A stretch of DNA of 64,000 nucleotides from Lepidurus packardi (lineage: Eukaryota > Arthropoda > Branchiopoda > Notostraca > Triopsidae), in contig JAKZAN010000002.1 of NCBI GenBank assembly GCA_023053545.1, positions 9,110,790 through 9,174,789 of the forward strand, read 5' to 3'. The notes beneath the pieces were generated by a model. It saw only the letters and a list, made by a program, of their open reading frames with translations, was not told the DNA's origin and ran no database searches. The position numbers and the translations under genes were made by a program. This document shows positions 21,669 to 35,995 of this stretch, piece by piece. Positions within the stretch are counted from its first letter, which is position 1. Every line of letters begins with the position of its first letter.

Positions 21669-23430
21669 ACAGAAAGAGATTTAGAATACATTACAGTGTA
21701 AGGCTCTGGTAATCTTCCGAAAATGTAATGTTACAAAAAACGAAAATTCGAGCATAATTAGCTCGTCTTAGGTTACAAATGACTGCCGGGATTAGCTTCC
21801 TGCTCTTCGGATGAAAAATTTCGCAGCCGTCTTCCTCGCGTTAATGAAAGAGCTCGCCGCTTTCGGACCGAAAGTATTCATTCCTGTTCTTTCTTATCAC
21901 AGACACGTAGCAAGAGCCAAGTACATTTCTCAAACCTTGTACTGGGTTGTACTCTTGGCTTTTTGCTCTATACACTCAGTTTCGCATCGTTCCGCCGGTT
22001 ACGGGGACAATAGTGCCCCCCTGCCTGTGTCCATCTCATCCGTCATGAAAAAGGCCGTGTTCTAATATACTGTGGACCTTTTACCGGCTTTTAGTGCATA
22101 CCGGAGGTTAGTCTATACCTCTTCATGCAATTTTTTGGGTACTTAATACACTTCATAAGGCGAAGAAGAATGAAAAAAAGAGCCACCTGAGCGGACATGC
22201 CGGCCGAGAGATGTCAAATGATGGACCGGCAGAAATACCACAAACTTTGTTGCAAACAGAAAGATCACCTGGCTTTTTCTTAAATGCAGAGTTTGACCAT
22301 CAACATTGGCTACGCTACATCATAGGAAAAATGGAAAAAATGGTTCCAGCCCCATCGTTATCCACTTTATCCACTTATATTCATAATTTTTTTCCCCATA
22401 AAACCAAGAAGTTCAGCTGTTGCTGCTGCTTTCCGAAAGTCTTGAAGGAATTTTTGCTTCGATAAATCTCTCCCTATGGAGCCTCATCGCAGAAGCCAAA
22501 GGGGGTCCCGTATTTCCTTTCCACGACGGAATATTCTGTCCCAAAACTTATAGTAATAATAATTCTATGCCCATCTCGTCCCCCGATAACTATTACTGCG
22601 CTACACACTATATACCAGCACTATTACCAAAAACTTCACGCTGCTTTGCCAAAAAGGGGGCCTAGGAAACAGATTGTTCTCTATGCATTCTATATACTAA
22701 TAACTTTTTTAAGGGTTACATTCCTTCATCCACTTTATCCGAGCTATCCGTTCCACCCATGTTATCCTATTTCTTCCAAGGCAGAAAGTCAGTCTACGAG
22801 AACGGATTCAATCATAAACGATACTGCACCGCCTACTGTTTCTCCCTGATTTTCCCACGATTCTTCCACCAAAAAAGTCCTTTTTCTTTTTCGATTCCTT
22901 CGGGTAAGTATAATCAAAAGCAAGTCCTAATTAACTTAAAAGCTAAATTGAACATAGTGAATGAGAAAGTGCTCTGCAAAGTCTGGAAAAGGCGTATGTC
23001 ACGTTTTTTAAAAAAAACATCAAACAATGTTTGGCTTCTGGAAGATCGGAGGGAGATTCATCCGTGAAGTGTAGAGGTTTCCAGGTGCCACGATGGCTAC
23101 TGTCAACGTAAATCTTGGCACAACTCGATCGTCGTGATAATCAGGGCGACGTAATAACGCTTGGGGCGTAGCAAGTTTCACACTAAACGGAGCACGGAAC
23201 GAAAGTTGGCAATTTTTCTAAAACGCCCTTTGGATAGGACTTTGATGATTTTCCCTTTGCTCCTGGACAAGCTTCTACGAGAAAATGTTAAAAAAAGAAC
23301 TCTTAATGAACTATGATAAAACAAGCAACAGCGGAATAAACGAACGAATAGTACAAAATGATCACAAATAATTTTGAGAAAATTAACTTAAATAAGCTTG
23401 TACGAATTATATTCCATAAGAGTATTTATT

Positions 23431-23455
23431 TTACAAATAAACAAAATATTTGTAA
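23431..23455. repeat. 9-bp perfect inverted repeat
   Basis: TTACAAATA (23431-23439) and TATTTGTAA (23447-23455) flank AACAAAA. Very A/T-rich, so chance is plausible. Confidence 0.6.
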
Positions 23456-24858
23456 CCGCTTCCAAGGCGTACAGGGGAATAGGCTGCCGACATGCGTCTA
23501 TACAATGCATATGCTGTTATAGAGTGATGATGGGTGATAGGAAGGCGGGGCCAAGGGCAGGTAAGGGGCCGGGATAATTACCCCGCAGACCTGAAATCAC
23601 GCGGCGGGGGGCGTTGCGAGCAAATTAACTCCCGGTTACAGGTAGCCCTCCACTTATCCCCTGCAGATTTTATTGGACGCAGACCCTTACCTGAAGCCAA
23701 AAGCGCACAGCCAGCCAAAAAAAAAAAAAAAAGTTGCACCAAAACAACACACCCAACACCAACAAAGCTATCCGGGTTGCTTACACTTACGTCCAGAAGA
23801 AGCATATCCTAGCGACGATAGGCACAACTTTGAATCCCGGCTTTTGAATAAATAAAAAACTAAAATAAAAATATAATAAAGCTTAAATAAATAAAAATTA
23901 GTTAATTTTAAACTGCTTTTTCATATCTCGAAGGGTTTTTAGTATCTAATTTCTTGTTGTTTTATTTGTAGGCTTAATTAACCCAGCTGGGTTATAGATA
24001 ATTGCCATTGTGCTCAAGAGACTGTGGATTTATGTTACCAGGAATTACGGCATCAATTGTAACTGTTACTGTGGCGTACCACGCCCTTCTCATTTTAACC
24101 ATAAACAAAATAGAATAAAATAGAAATATATATATAAGAAAAGGATTTCAAGTGTCTAACAGATGAAATAGACGGAGAGTACTGAAACGCTAGTGAATGT
24201 AGTACACATACAAGAGCTCTTTTGGGACTCGTTTTGAATTCATACAACTCATTCTCATTTTTTCCGTCGAGTCATAGCTTTCAAATCACGCTGCTCTTGT
24301 GTAGATCTCGGAATGCTACCTGGGCTATTTCAAATAATAATAATAAGAAAAAAACATCGAACGTTTTGCCTCGTGCGGGAGACTGCATTCCTGACATGCC
24401 TTCTTCGCCTGATTGGTTCGACAAAAAAAAAAAAAAATAATAATAATAGAAGTAAAAAAAAACTTTGAGGATTTTATGAATGTGTATAGCGCATCATCTC
24501 GAAAGCAAAGCTCAAGTGGGTATGCATTCCAATCCCAATTCCACCTCTTTTGGGACTCTTACAGCTGTCTAATAAAGAGCCCGCAGCATCAAGATTAGCT
24601 TGGTCACGTGTGCACGCGGCCGCCCATGCAAGATCCTATAAGACGATCCTTAAACAAACAAGAGACTGAAACCAGTCGATCGACTCCTTAACAAGAATGT
24701 GCATTATGACACATTCGCTCATACTTTAGATCAATTTTTTTGTGCCTCAAAATCTTTAATAATAAGAAAATAACCGTACTTCGAAGAGTATACTGCCCCA
24801 GGACAGAAAGTACGGTAACGTTTGCGAATGACGTCATCATCTAACGAGTTCAACTAAT

Positions 24859-24980
24859 AGCGCGTTCCACTGACTACACTGGTGCAATATTTTTGGTACT
24901 CAGTGCGTGTACACAGTGTGTAAAGATATACATGTTTGAGTGCCAAAAATATTGCACCAGTGCCGCCCGTGGAACGCGCT
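24859..24980. mobile_element. 122-bp foldback / MITE-like hairpin element
   Basis: The ends AGCGCGTTCCAC (24859-24870) and GTGGAACGCGCT (24969-24980) are perfect reverse complements. After a short mismatch the arms continue: about 24876-24901 pairs with 24936-24962, containing GGTGCAATATTTTTGG and its complement CCAAAAATATTGCACC. The loop is about 35 bp. The flanks CTAAT on the left and CTAAG on the right may be a short target-site trace. This is a compact self-complementary unit without coding capacity, typical of a foldback or MITE copy. A precursor hairpin for a small RNA is the main alternative. Confidence 0.65.
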
Positions 24981-27900
24981 CTAAGTTTTAGAACAACGAA
25001 AGTAAGAGTTTATTATTGGAAAAATTCCTTGTTGAAAGGGTTTCTCTATGTAAAATCGCCTTGAACAATGAATTTATAGAACGGTCCACTGTAAAATGTT
25101 AGCTTATAGAAGAGCTTTTATAACTGAAATTGTATGCGAACTTCGCTGAAAATGAAATTCTTCAATACAGAAAACGCCAATTTTAATTTCAGTTCTTGTT
25201 TTTCTGCAATTTCGAGATTAGTCTAATTTAACTGAGGATTATAATAAATAATGTAAGGTGAAAGGTGTGGGTTTAGCTCCGCCCCTTCTTGTTTAGAGCA
25301 ACCCAGCCACAACGTCACGCTTTGGCCAAATGTTCAGTCCTTGTTTTGCGTTGAACATAATAGGCATTTTCTCGTAATTTGTAAACACTTAAACACGATA
25401 ACCGGATGGCGTAGCTTGACTGCTAAAAGAGAGCTTGTATGGTAATGAGGCAATATTCGAATTCAAGGAGAGACTTTGTGATTGGCTGGGTCCAGCCCCA
25501 TATTTATGATTATTTTTCTTTTTCCCAAAGTCATGGCTGTGCATATAGCTTTTCGGCTTTGGGGTTTTTGCTACCAGCCAGTTCACAAGTCAGCTCGTAG
25601 CTCCTCTATGAATTGCATTAGAAGCACGCCAGGATAGTATACAAGGGAAGATGCTTCCGCGTGATAAATTAGATTTGTGAAGAAAACGTCCAACGCAAAA
25701 AAAAAAAAATAAAAAAATAATCACATAAGGAAGCACACACGCTCTTATAACTCGTTGACCTTGAATAGAGTAACACGTCTACCAAGTACTGTACAAGTTT
25801 ACACATTGTACACTGCAGAATTATTTGCTTCAAACTTTTTATTTTTTTTACTTCCCAAGTCAATGTCATTCAAGATATTCAATACAAACCCTAACAAACC
25901 TAAAAAAAAATCCACTAGAACAATTTTTATAACAGAAAGCAATGGAATCTTGTAGTACATTGCATTACTGCATAACACAAGCTAAAAATAACACCATCAT
26001 GCAGTTGTCACGTAAATGAATGGGCCAGCGTAGCTTCCCTGGTGTGCTACCATTATATTTTCCAATTTATCAATCCTCGAAAGTACGTAACTCGTTTCCC
26101 ATCACCTCTTCTCTTCCTTTTCCCCCTATTTCTTTTCTCTCCTTTCCGCTAACCCGTTTAGAAATCTTATCAATAGAATTATTACTTACTAACCCAAACT
26201 GCCAGCCTCTCCAGTCTTCACTTCTTCCTTTTTGTTAAAAAAGCCCCAAAGAGTTACAAAAACGGCACCGAAAGTAAAAAAAGCATTCCTAGTACCCCAA
26301 CTACTCCTTTTCAAGAAGAAAAAGTATTTAAAACGCCACAGGCTTTCGGAAGAATGACGTTGACCAACAGCTTGCGATTCGTCACTGTTATTTCCATGCA
26401 TGAATAACTTAACTAAAAAAAAAAAAAAACATAGTAAAAAAATAAATAAAAAAACATTCCTCTCGCTAACTAGGAATTCCAATGTATAACAAATAGTTTT
26501 TCACTAACTGTCCACACCTGGAAAAATAATTCCGACAACGCCCTCTCACTCCCCCATTATCTTCCCCTGTTGATTCCTTTTCGCCATTTCTTATTGATTT
26601 TTTTCTTTTATTTTTAAAAAAAATTATTAAATACATTCCCAATTTCTTATCAAACAACTGTCATTCCCGAACCTTTTGGCTTCCAAGCCGGAATCAAGGT
26701 TTAAAATTAGAGCCTATTCAAAAAAGCCAGGTATTTTTCTTCTTTTTCATGGCCAGAATAGCTTACTTGTACATTTATAGGCTATATACGACCCAAGAGC
26801 AGGCGTCTCTATTTTTTTATGTACTTTTTGTCTTGAACTGGTGGAGATGTTTGCTAGTTCCTGAGCATGGCGGAACGAAACGTAGACCTGGAGCAATGCA
26901 CCTATCCGGTCGCGGCTTTTGATGCCTGATGCGATTCACCGCTTTTGGGGCTGCTATAGTGTACCACTTGGGCAGTCTATTGTCCCTTAATTAGGTACAC
27001 GTCAGACGCCAAGTATATATATTTAAAAAACCTGTACATAGGTACTATATCCCGGCCACAAGTTCTCTCTTACCTCTCTTAACCCTTTTCAGGCCTCCCC
27101 TTCCCGAAAAAATCCTCGCTTTCAACTTTTTATTACAATCCCGCCCTTTTTTGAGTCAACTCACGCTTTGGAAGTCTGTTCCAACTCTTCCATAGCGAGA
27201 GCAAGAATAAAAGAGGGAGGTGGAGCCTTAGAAAATGGTTTCCCGACCGACTGACTTTTGCTTCATTGCAAGTTCTGTCGTTCTCTCTGCAATCTGCTGC
27301 TATACACCGAACCAGGGACCTTGTGTGTCGCCAACAGCATAATTCCATTGCCAGTGACATTATTTCTCGTCTGCAACTCCACAAACGATACCCCCACACC
27401 CCCCCACCACAAATCCAAAGGGCTGGGCGTGGCCAAGCTGGGAATTCCTCTGTCCTTTACGGCAGCCCGCGAGTATCGCAGTCCTTAATGCAACGCTAGA
27501 GTCGATGAAACATTTTCCCAAACCCCATTAGTGTTTTTTATTTCCACCTTCTCCGAAACGACGAATTAGACTCCAAGAAGAAAAAAGGAAGTTTTTTTTA
27601 GTGTAAAAATGGAAGTGAACCGCAATTGCGGCAAGTTATACGTTCCGCAGTCACACGTGGGAAAAGCTTCGGCTCCAGAAGAAGTTAAAATGCCTTAAAA
27701 AAGTCAAGCTGTGTAGTTTTTTTTTTGTTATTGTTTGGGGCGGATCCGACGATCATTAGTTTGCCGAGCTTACCACGTTCATTAGAACTCAGAAGCAGGA
27801 GCGGGAGTGGAAGCTCTCATGTCCGAGGCCAGGTAGTTGCGAGTTAGCGTTTCTTTGCCGAGAGACCCCCGAAAAGTCCTTCCTGATTACAAGTTCCGTG

Positions 27901-30900
27901 GCTTTTTCGTGGGGTAGAGAGCCTGGTCCTTCTACGGTTGCGGTCGAGGATAACGAGGTATATAAACGCTCTTCTTCTTATTATTTTTCATATTTTTCCA
28001 GCATCAAGGTAAGAACCAAAAGGCAGCACAGGTTATTGGCGGGTCGTCCCAGGTATATGTATATTTTATACATATTAACTTATCCTCCCTCTAAAATAGA
28101 TAGAAATTATAAATCCTGCAAAGGGGGGGACCATAAGTTTCCCCTGGAGGAGCAAAGTCAAAGTTGGCAAAGGTTGTTACTATAAGGGCGGGAACGATGG
28201 ATAGATCTTGAGGGATCCCATCAGTGTCAAGCAACCGGGTCCCGGTAATCAGGTAATTGCAAGGTTTGGGTAGGTGGAGGTGGGGGGGACGTTCTGGAAA
28301 CTCTATTGCTCTTCCACTTCACCTTCTAACCATCAACGCATACATCACCATCACTGACCCCTCCCATCACACCTTGCCCGGGCATAGAAATTCAATTGTG
28401 AAGTTTTCGGGGCTATTTATAAAAAGGTAGAAAGAATAACCTAAAAAGGTGAGATTTCTTAAACGGGGCATCGTTTAGAAGCTAAAAGGAGTCCAACATT
28501 AAAGTTGAAATGCTTTCAAACTTTATTTAAACCCTATTGTCAGTTCACGTGGATTTCACATGTACGCACATGTAGTGAAAAATGTTCACAAAATAGGAGC
28601 CCATACATCACAAGTTGAAAATCCTGAAGACAATCTTAAAAAAAAAGAAGTTAAAAAAACGATAAGCAAGGAATGCATGGATTTGTATAATCCATCAAGG
28701 TACAGCATTTGTTCTCCAAGCCAACAGCACTTGATCTATTGCCTTCTACGAGAGGACATATCTTATGTTTCTCTTAAAAGGAGCTTACGCGATGAAGATG
28801 TGTAAAAAAAACATTTAATTCACACAGTTCTTTCTAATAATCGTGAAAACGTATCAAGTTACGTATCCAAGGGCTTTTCTTCAAAGCATTGGCTATCCAG
28901 TTAACGTGTAAAGGGATTTTATGTCTGAAAAATAGTAAAGTGAATTAAGGTAACGGGTTGCGTGACCGAAATTCAGCAACTCCCATACTTTGGGACCGAT
29001 ATTAACGATGAACCATAGTCAGTCAAGAATTTTTTTATGAATAATAGATGCAAGAAGCTCGATGCTCAATGCTAAAGCTCAATTTGATCTACAAATGGGC
29101 TTTCTGACTTGCTATTTTGCTCGTTAGGGTTTGCTTACATGCTTGAGCACTAAAGAAACCAAGCTTAATGCATTTGATTCGGAAAACGCATGACTTAATA
29201 TTACTTTCACAACTAATTATTTAATGTTATGACTCTAATTAATGTGTTTGTCTAGCAATGAACGTACTTATAAAGCCAATTAAAAAAAACTTACTATTGC
29301 AATAAAGCTTTTGTTGTGATAGTACTTAATGAGCAAGAGTATTTTCATCCCATAAAGCCTTTTTTAATTTTTGATTTTCATTTCAGAATGAAAAAACGTT
29401 TGAAGGAAGTCTTACGCACTAAATCCAAATCGTAAGCTTTACTGTCCCCTTTTTTAAAAAAGAAGTACGACACATTTTTGTTTAACCTGGTCTGTAAGAT
29501 TTATCCATTTGATCGCATAACCCTCCTTTTTAAAACCTGGTAAAAGCTCGTCAGTCAAAATATTGAAAACAGCGCGAGAAGTTACGAGCGCTGGGTTTTT
29601 ATACTTGGTCAATGAGGGAGAAAGATTACGACAATAGTTACGGTATTGCACTTCTTTTTTCTTTCTTTCTTTTCGCCCCAAAACTTGACTATTTTGTATA
29701 CCCTAGGTACCCACTCTCTCTCTCTATACACAGTTTTGATATGAAAAGAGCGCGGACGTTTGAGCCTCGTCATTAGAAAGGGGTGTGCGACTGAGGGTTG
29801 CCTTGCACCCTGCTGAGATTCGTTCCCGCGTCTTTACCGGTACAAACTTCGGGTTCGCTCTCCCAACATTTTGAATATAAGCCCTAAAGCTTTAAACACG
29901 TATCCACTATACTCGCCAGCAGCTGCTATACGGGATGCTTTCGCTTTGCAGGTTGATAACTTAAACCATAAACGGCGCAGCATAGAGCAGCTGCCATGCT
30001 TTCTACCGTATAGACGTACTGTACATGAATATAATATATATGCACATAGAGGTCTATACGGCGGATGCTATACTGGAACCGGCCCAGTCCTGAAAAAGTT
30101 TCTTTCAAGTTCACTATAAATCGAAGCCCTCTGCAGTTGTGACATCGCAGTACAGTGCAGAGTTTTTGTCTTGTTTCATCGAGGGATGCGAGGGGGTTAT
30201 ATATAGCGACTTTTCCTTGGTATAGAGGGACATTTCTTTCAATTTCTCAATAGACTTTGGGAGTCCCAAAAGCAGCAGCAGTAGAAATACAACAATGTCT
30301 CTCACTTTTGGGTGCAAAAAGCACAGCAGGGCTTCCGGATTGAGATGTTCCCGTGTCCCATCCGGACATCTAAACATCCAAAGTTGCCAAGATGTGTGTG
30401 CTGCTCGGTTATTATCATGCACACGCAACGGCGGATAGCTTAAACGCTTTCTTTTTTTTTCAGGGATCAAAAAGAACTACTTTGACTTGACAATAGAGCC
30501 CAAAATCCAATGACACACTGGGTGATGACGAATGCCTTTCAAGGCTTTGAGAAAATTTCTAGTATTGAAGATGTTTGCTCCTAAAGCATTGAAAAGAAAA
30601 GTGAATTTGACGACTCATCCCAAGCTATTTTTTTTAACCTAAATAATAATTTGTGAATCAGAAAACGGAAAAGTTGCAATAAACGGGTTGTTATTTTTTT
30701 TTTTTACTTTTTGGCGGCGTTGGTGGTTTTAAATACATGCACCATGGGGTTTATCCACAATGCGGACGCACATGAGCTCTATGGGATATAGAGATATGGA
30801 AGCTGAGCATGGGCGCTTTTGTGTGTAGGTTCGATTCAGTTTTGAGAAGCAACCTGCTGGTAAATAAAAAGAAAAAAGTTGGAAAAAAATGTAAACACGC

Positions 30901-33091
30901 CTCTCGGTACAAAAAGAACACGCCGGGAGAGCGAGTCAAGAGCACACAATAAAGGTAAAAACGGAGACGAGACGAGACGAGGCGAAAATAAAAACGAAAT
31001 AAAAATAAAATAAAGAATAAGTCGTGGAGCGAAGTCTGCTTTATTGTATTAAAGACCACCCGCAAATCTTGCCGTTCACACCCGGAGCGAAATTCCCTCT
31101 ATGCTTGTTAAACAAAAAGTTATTGCCACAAAAGACCTCCTTTTCAACATAATATTGCCAGCTAATGAGACAAGTGTCGGCTCTTCACATAGCCACACAA
31201 TAGCTACACCACCCTCCAAAAAGCGAAACAAATGCAACAGTTTCTGCCATTCGCAAAACCACTCTTTCCGCATACAACGTTTGTTGGCGAATACCTAAAG
31301 AATTTTCACTCCACAACAACTGTGCGAAGTGGTTACCCCGCAAACGTCCAACAAGTCCGGCTTTTACTTTCCCGGCGCATAAAAAGTTCTCCAACTCCTC
31401 GAATGTTCAGTTTTATACTTCTAAATAATAATAATTATTTTTTTACCCTTTTGTTTTTAAGTATTAAACTTTTGTATTATTTCTTAAGCTGTAAAACGTA
31501 CTCAATAACAAGTACTGTGAAAGTTTGGTTAATAACAGGCCAATTAAACCGAATTAAGTTAAGATTTTCAATCACTTAAACAGCAAAAGAGCTAAAAAAT
31601 GTCGAAGCAAATTCAAGAAAACAGCTTTTAGAAACCATTTAAGAAAAACTGACATTGCAATAAACTACTGTACCAAAATTCCCATTATTCTATTCACATA
31701 TATAACATATTCATATTTTATTATTTTTTTAAACTAGAATATTCAATACTTCTAAGACAAAAATATTCGAACAATGTTGAAGACTTGCAGTTTATGAAGT
31801 TAATTACTGATTTTAATTGCTCGTACAATAGGCCAAATACTCAAACGTAACTTAAAGACTCATCAATTAGAATCTAATAAATATTTCAATTTGTAAAACT
31901 TACATACACTCAAATAGAAAATGTAACCAAAATCAGCTATTTTTCCAATAAATACTCCACAAAATCGAAGCGAAACCGTTTTCGTCTTAAAAGTTCATTC
32001 GCGTGAATCAAACCAAACAGCATTTTATACGGTCAAGAAGCTAAAAAGAACTCCTACGGCACATGTACGCCATGTGTGCGTGACTCGATGGAACGAGCAT
32101 ACGAAAAGTGGCAAGACTTTTCTTTTTGTGTGTGGGCATGAGCTACGAGATTCGGCCATGACGTTAATTTCTGCCGTTGGGAAAGTATGTCCTTGTGGTG
32201 CAAGCTAAAGGGACGCCACGACGATCCAACAACTCTGATTTGTAAACATGAGTTTTTGGAGTGATTTTATATAGCACACGTATCTATCTAGCTCTATACA
32301 TGTATAAACGCCAAAAGGTAGACCACAGGCTACTCTATAAGGAGGCCACATAATGAGCTTTTTATTTACGGTCTTGTGCACTACAATGTGGCCGATACCT
32401 TGCTGGTTGGCATGGTGTGCTCCTCTTGAGGTACTGCGGAGTTGATCCACGGGGGATTTCAAGCCCCGTGCTTTCAAGAATCTTCAACACTTGCGTTGTA
32501 GTGGGGGGGAAAAGGCACGTATACACTGTACGTGTAAGTTCCTGGCTGCTAATCAAGGCTCACTAACATATTGCGATGTCCTCCCTCCCCTCCTTCCTTC
32601 AACTCGGTTTTATACCCAAGTCTTCCCTTTCTATACACACACAGCTTGCACATACACACTTGCGGGTGTCCGTCATCTCGCCACGGATTCCGCCAGCAGG
32701 AGGTCGGCAACTTATATACCAGTAGCACACTTTGCTCTTAATTGATTGCATGCTTAACTAGGAACCCTTTACCTAATTTCTGTAGATCTTAGATTCCCTG
32801 TTCTACAGTGTGCAAATTTCCCTTTTCTTTCCCTAAAATGTGCAAATTTTCCTCACACCCATTTTTTCCAGCAACTCGACAAGATTTTAGATTCCCAATC
32901 GCAGAACTCACCTTGAAAGACACTTCTTTCCGTATCGAAAATATAACAAAGAAATTCGTCGGAAGATCTCCAGTGGCAGTTGCTTTTTTTCCAGTCGCAA
33001 AAGTGCGTAAGAAAGCGCTAAAGAAAAAACTGTAGCTTTTTGGCAACAGGAGTTGTATGAGGTTGTTTAATGGGGCCGAAAGTTTAGAATG

Positions 33092-33134
33092 AAGTTCACT
33101 TTAGCAAAGAAAATTTTCTTCGCAAAGTGAACTT
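33092..33134. repeat. 43-bp loopless foldback
   Basis: AAGTTCACTTT and AAGAAAA on the left (33092-33113) are mirrored by TTTTCTT and AAAGTGAACTT on the right (33114-33134), with a small bulge (AGCA against CGC). The arms meet without a loop. Confidence 0.7.
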
Positions 33135-33680
33135 TGAGCCTTTTAAGAGTGTTTGAAACTTTCTGATTTTGGGGCTCAGTGAAGCTCTTGAAAAGGACAT
33201 AGTTATGGCAAACACTATAGAAACGAGTCATTTTTCTCGTTTCAGTATTGTACTGTACTACGAATTCTGTCCGTTATTGTCACCTGAAAGAATGAACTCG
33301 AAGGGACATTGTGGGCGGGTTGCCTTTTTGGTTGGATAAAAAGAAGTGGCTGGACCAGGACATGACAGCAGTCTATATATATTTCTCAATGTGTATGTGT
33401 CTATAAGGTATAAGGCCAAAATCACAATGGCGGTTGATTGCCACCCTACCAATACGTCAGGTCTTGGAATGCGAGTTTGACAGTGGGCTCCAAACGTTGC
33501 AAATGCCCATTGGTTTCAGAAAGATGCCATGGGTGGGCCTCTTGTGTTATATCCAGCTCGTGCATGAGCTCCGGTATACTATTAAAACCTCTTGCTTTTT
33601 CTCTTCCCTCTCTACCTGGTCCCTTCGCGTATGTGTATATGTGTGCGTGGTGTGCGTGAGTGGCCAGTCTCACAACGAAC

Positions 33681-33707
33681 TTTCCGTCTGGGCATCCCAG
33701 ACGGAAA
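33681..33707. repeat. Perfect 12-bp inverted repeat, 3-base loop
   Basis: TTTCCGTCTGGG (33681-33692), CAT, CCCAGACGGAAA (33696-33707). The arms are exactly complementary and GC-containing. No gene adjoins it. Confidence 0.85.
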
Positions 33708-35965
33708 TATATAGTTTTTCACCCAACCAAAGCTGACACAAAGTCCTGAGGAAGAAAACTAACGAAAAAATGGAGAGTAAAATTTTTCCAAATTATCCTA
33801 AGGAGCTCGGCGTACATTGACTGGTTTTCACGCCAGTATATAATAACTGCTCTGCGCTCACTTTGCTTATATATCCAGTATCCTATAGTTATAAACCTTA
33901 CATATATACACTCATGGAGTATTTCCGAACTATGGCGTGGATCCTGGTTCGCCTGGCTATATGCACTTTTGATAGCTCCATAACTTATGTAGCGTGTCAT
34001 TGGGCTGGCGAGAGACGGTTGCCAAGGTAGACGAAGCCCCAAACAGTATTGACGAAACATTACATTGCCATGCTAAGGTATACTTTATATCCCCCCAAAG
34101 GTAAAAAAAAAAGAAAAAAAATTAGACAGCAAACATAATAGCGAGTTTTGGGGGGGCAGAGGGAGGCGCCAAAAAAATAATGTTCAAAGTAATTGGTTTT
34201 GGGGCATGTTACTATAGCGACTTTCTGCTGGTTGCTATACGCAACACCGCGCGGAACATAATAAAGAATAAAATATAAAACAGCCCTCGCAAAAAAAAAT
34301 TATCATCTTATAGAGAGAGTTGAAAGGGAGAGAGAGCTTCAAGGTCCATATAGGTTCTATTAAAGAGCGGAGGTAATATACATGAAGGCCTGTGCTTCTT
34401 GGATATTTTATGGGCCAGACCCCATAATTCACTCTAAAACTTTGGCTTCTTTTCCTACTCTTTTTTATTATTGGACCAAACTAAACAAAGAAGAGAGTAT
34501 ATATAGTCTTTCTGGGTGGGGGGAGGAAGGAGGAGGATAATAAAAAAAAAGTGTAAGGCTGCAAGCTAAATGAAATGACTTTACTGGGGCAATGTCAAGC
34601 ACCGGAATTAAAGCGGAAAAAAACAGTAAGAGAAGGGCTTGTGCCACAATTTTCTAAGACGTTTTCTCTCACCTGGCGTACGTCCACTACTGACAAGCTC
34701 AAAAAGGCCTGAGAAGGCCTGATGAAGTGCAGTTTTTCTAAAACTCGCCCCCCTCGCGTTACCCCCCTCCGAGTGGGCTCGGAACTCTATCGGGAGCCAT
34801 CCCCAAGTATTAGCATCTGCCTCTCCTTTTTTTGCTCCTTCTTCTTTAATCCTTAAATTAGAATAACTCCACTGCTGCTAAAACTCACGATTCAACACTT
34901 CTAAAACCACTTTAAAGAGAATCCCAGCGATTCCTAGTTGAGATTTCACTGTAGATTGGTAACGCAGACATACTATTGCTCAGTGGTTTAATAACTTTGA
35001 TGCTTCCCAATACGTCTGTCTAGTAACAAGTCTACATAATACGCAATTTCCATTCCAGTCTTGCTATCGTTACTTTTATTTTCTCTTTCACTTTCCTTCG
35101 TGAACTCCGAATAATTTAATACTAAGAAAATAGTACAAAATTAACAAAACAGTTAACAATATACGATAATATATTTTGATTACTTAAATATTTTGTAGAG
35201 TTTCAAACTTTTCTTTGGATTTTAATCTATATTTAAGAGCCTTTTCTTATTGTGTTTCGTACTGTTTTATTATTGACTGCATTTTTTTTTTAGATACTAT
35301 CCATCTCTGTTAATAGGCTGGGGATGGAAGTCGAGATGGGCAGTTTAGAAACTAATTTTCGCAATAGAGCTGGCAAACAAGGCTATTACGGTATGTCGAT
35401 GCCTATCTCCGGTCATGTTAAACATTCACACACAAATGGAACTGTCCCTTGTAGGCCCCGTCAAGAACCATCTTCTCTCTCTCGTCCTTTTGTCCTGATG
35501 CACATCAACATGTGGCTCTTCACCTTAATGTAGCTAACACAATAGCCTCTATAGCCCCGAAAAGAAGGGAAGACGAAAAGAAGAACGACAGTGTATACTC
35601 CACAGTCTACAGCACAAACATCTGTGGAGCTCGGGCCAAAGCGCAACTTCGCACACAACCACAACAAACGCATACGTACACAAGTATGCTTTCCAGGTAT
35701 GTAACTTTTTTCTTTTATTAAAAAAGGACTATATACAATGCATTAACAATGAGCCTCCCGGCCGAAACTCAAAAGAAAACGCTACAATATTTAGGCTCGA
35801 AAACTCGACAACCGCACGATTTCCCTCTCCCATCTTTCCTTAGAATACGTACCCCGCTATACGTTTCCACTTGGCTAGACCATCAAGGATTCTTGACCGC
35901 ATAAGAACCCGCGAACAAGGGCACTTGAACTGCAACTTCAACGGACTGTGCATAAGAATAGCTTA

Positions 35966-35995
35966 CATGTATGTATGTGTTTGTGTGTGTGTGTG
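35966..35995. repeat. GT-rich microsatellite
   Basis: An (ATGT)n run grading into (GT)n. Simple sequence repeat, probably length-variable. Confidence 0.8.

Noticed and set aside
21811-22065. 84-codon plus-strand open frame with hydrophobic stretches
   Set aside because: No family resemblance, no splice partners and no promoter or poly(A) pattern; such frames are expected by chance in 30 kb.
25122-25194. Inverted AACTGAAATT / AATTTCAGTT pair as a microRNA precursor
   Set aside because: Pairing stops after about 10 bp and the 53-base middle does not fold into a continuous stem; A/T richness makes chance likely.
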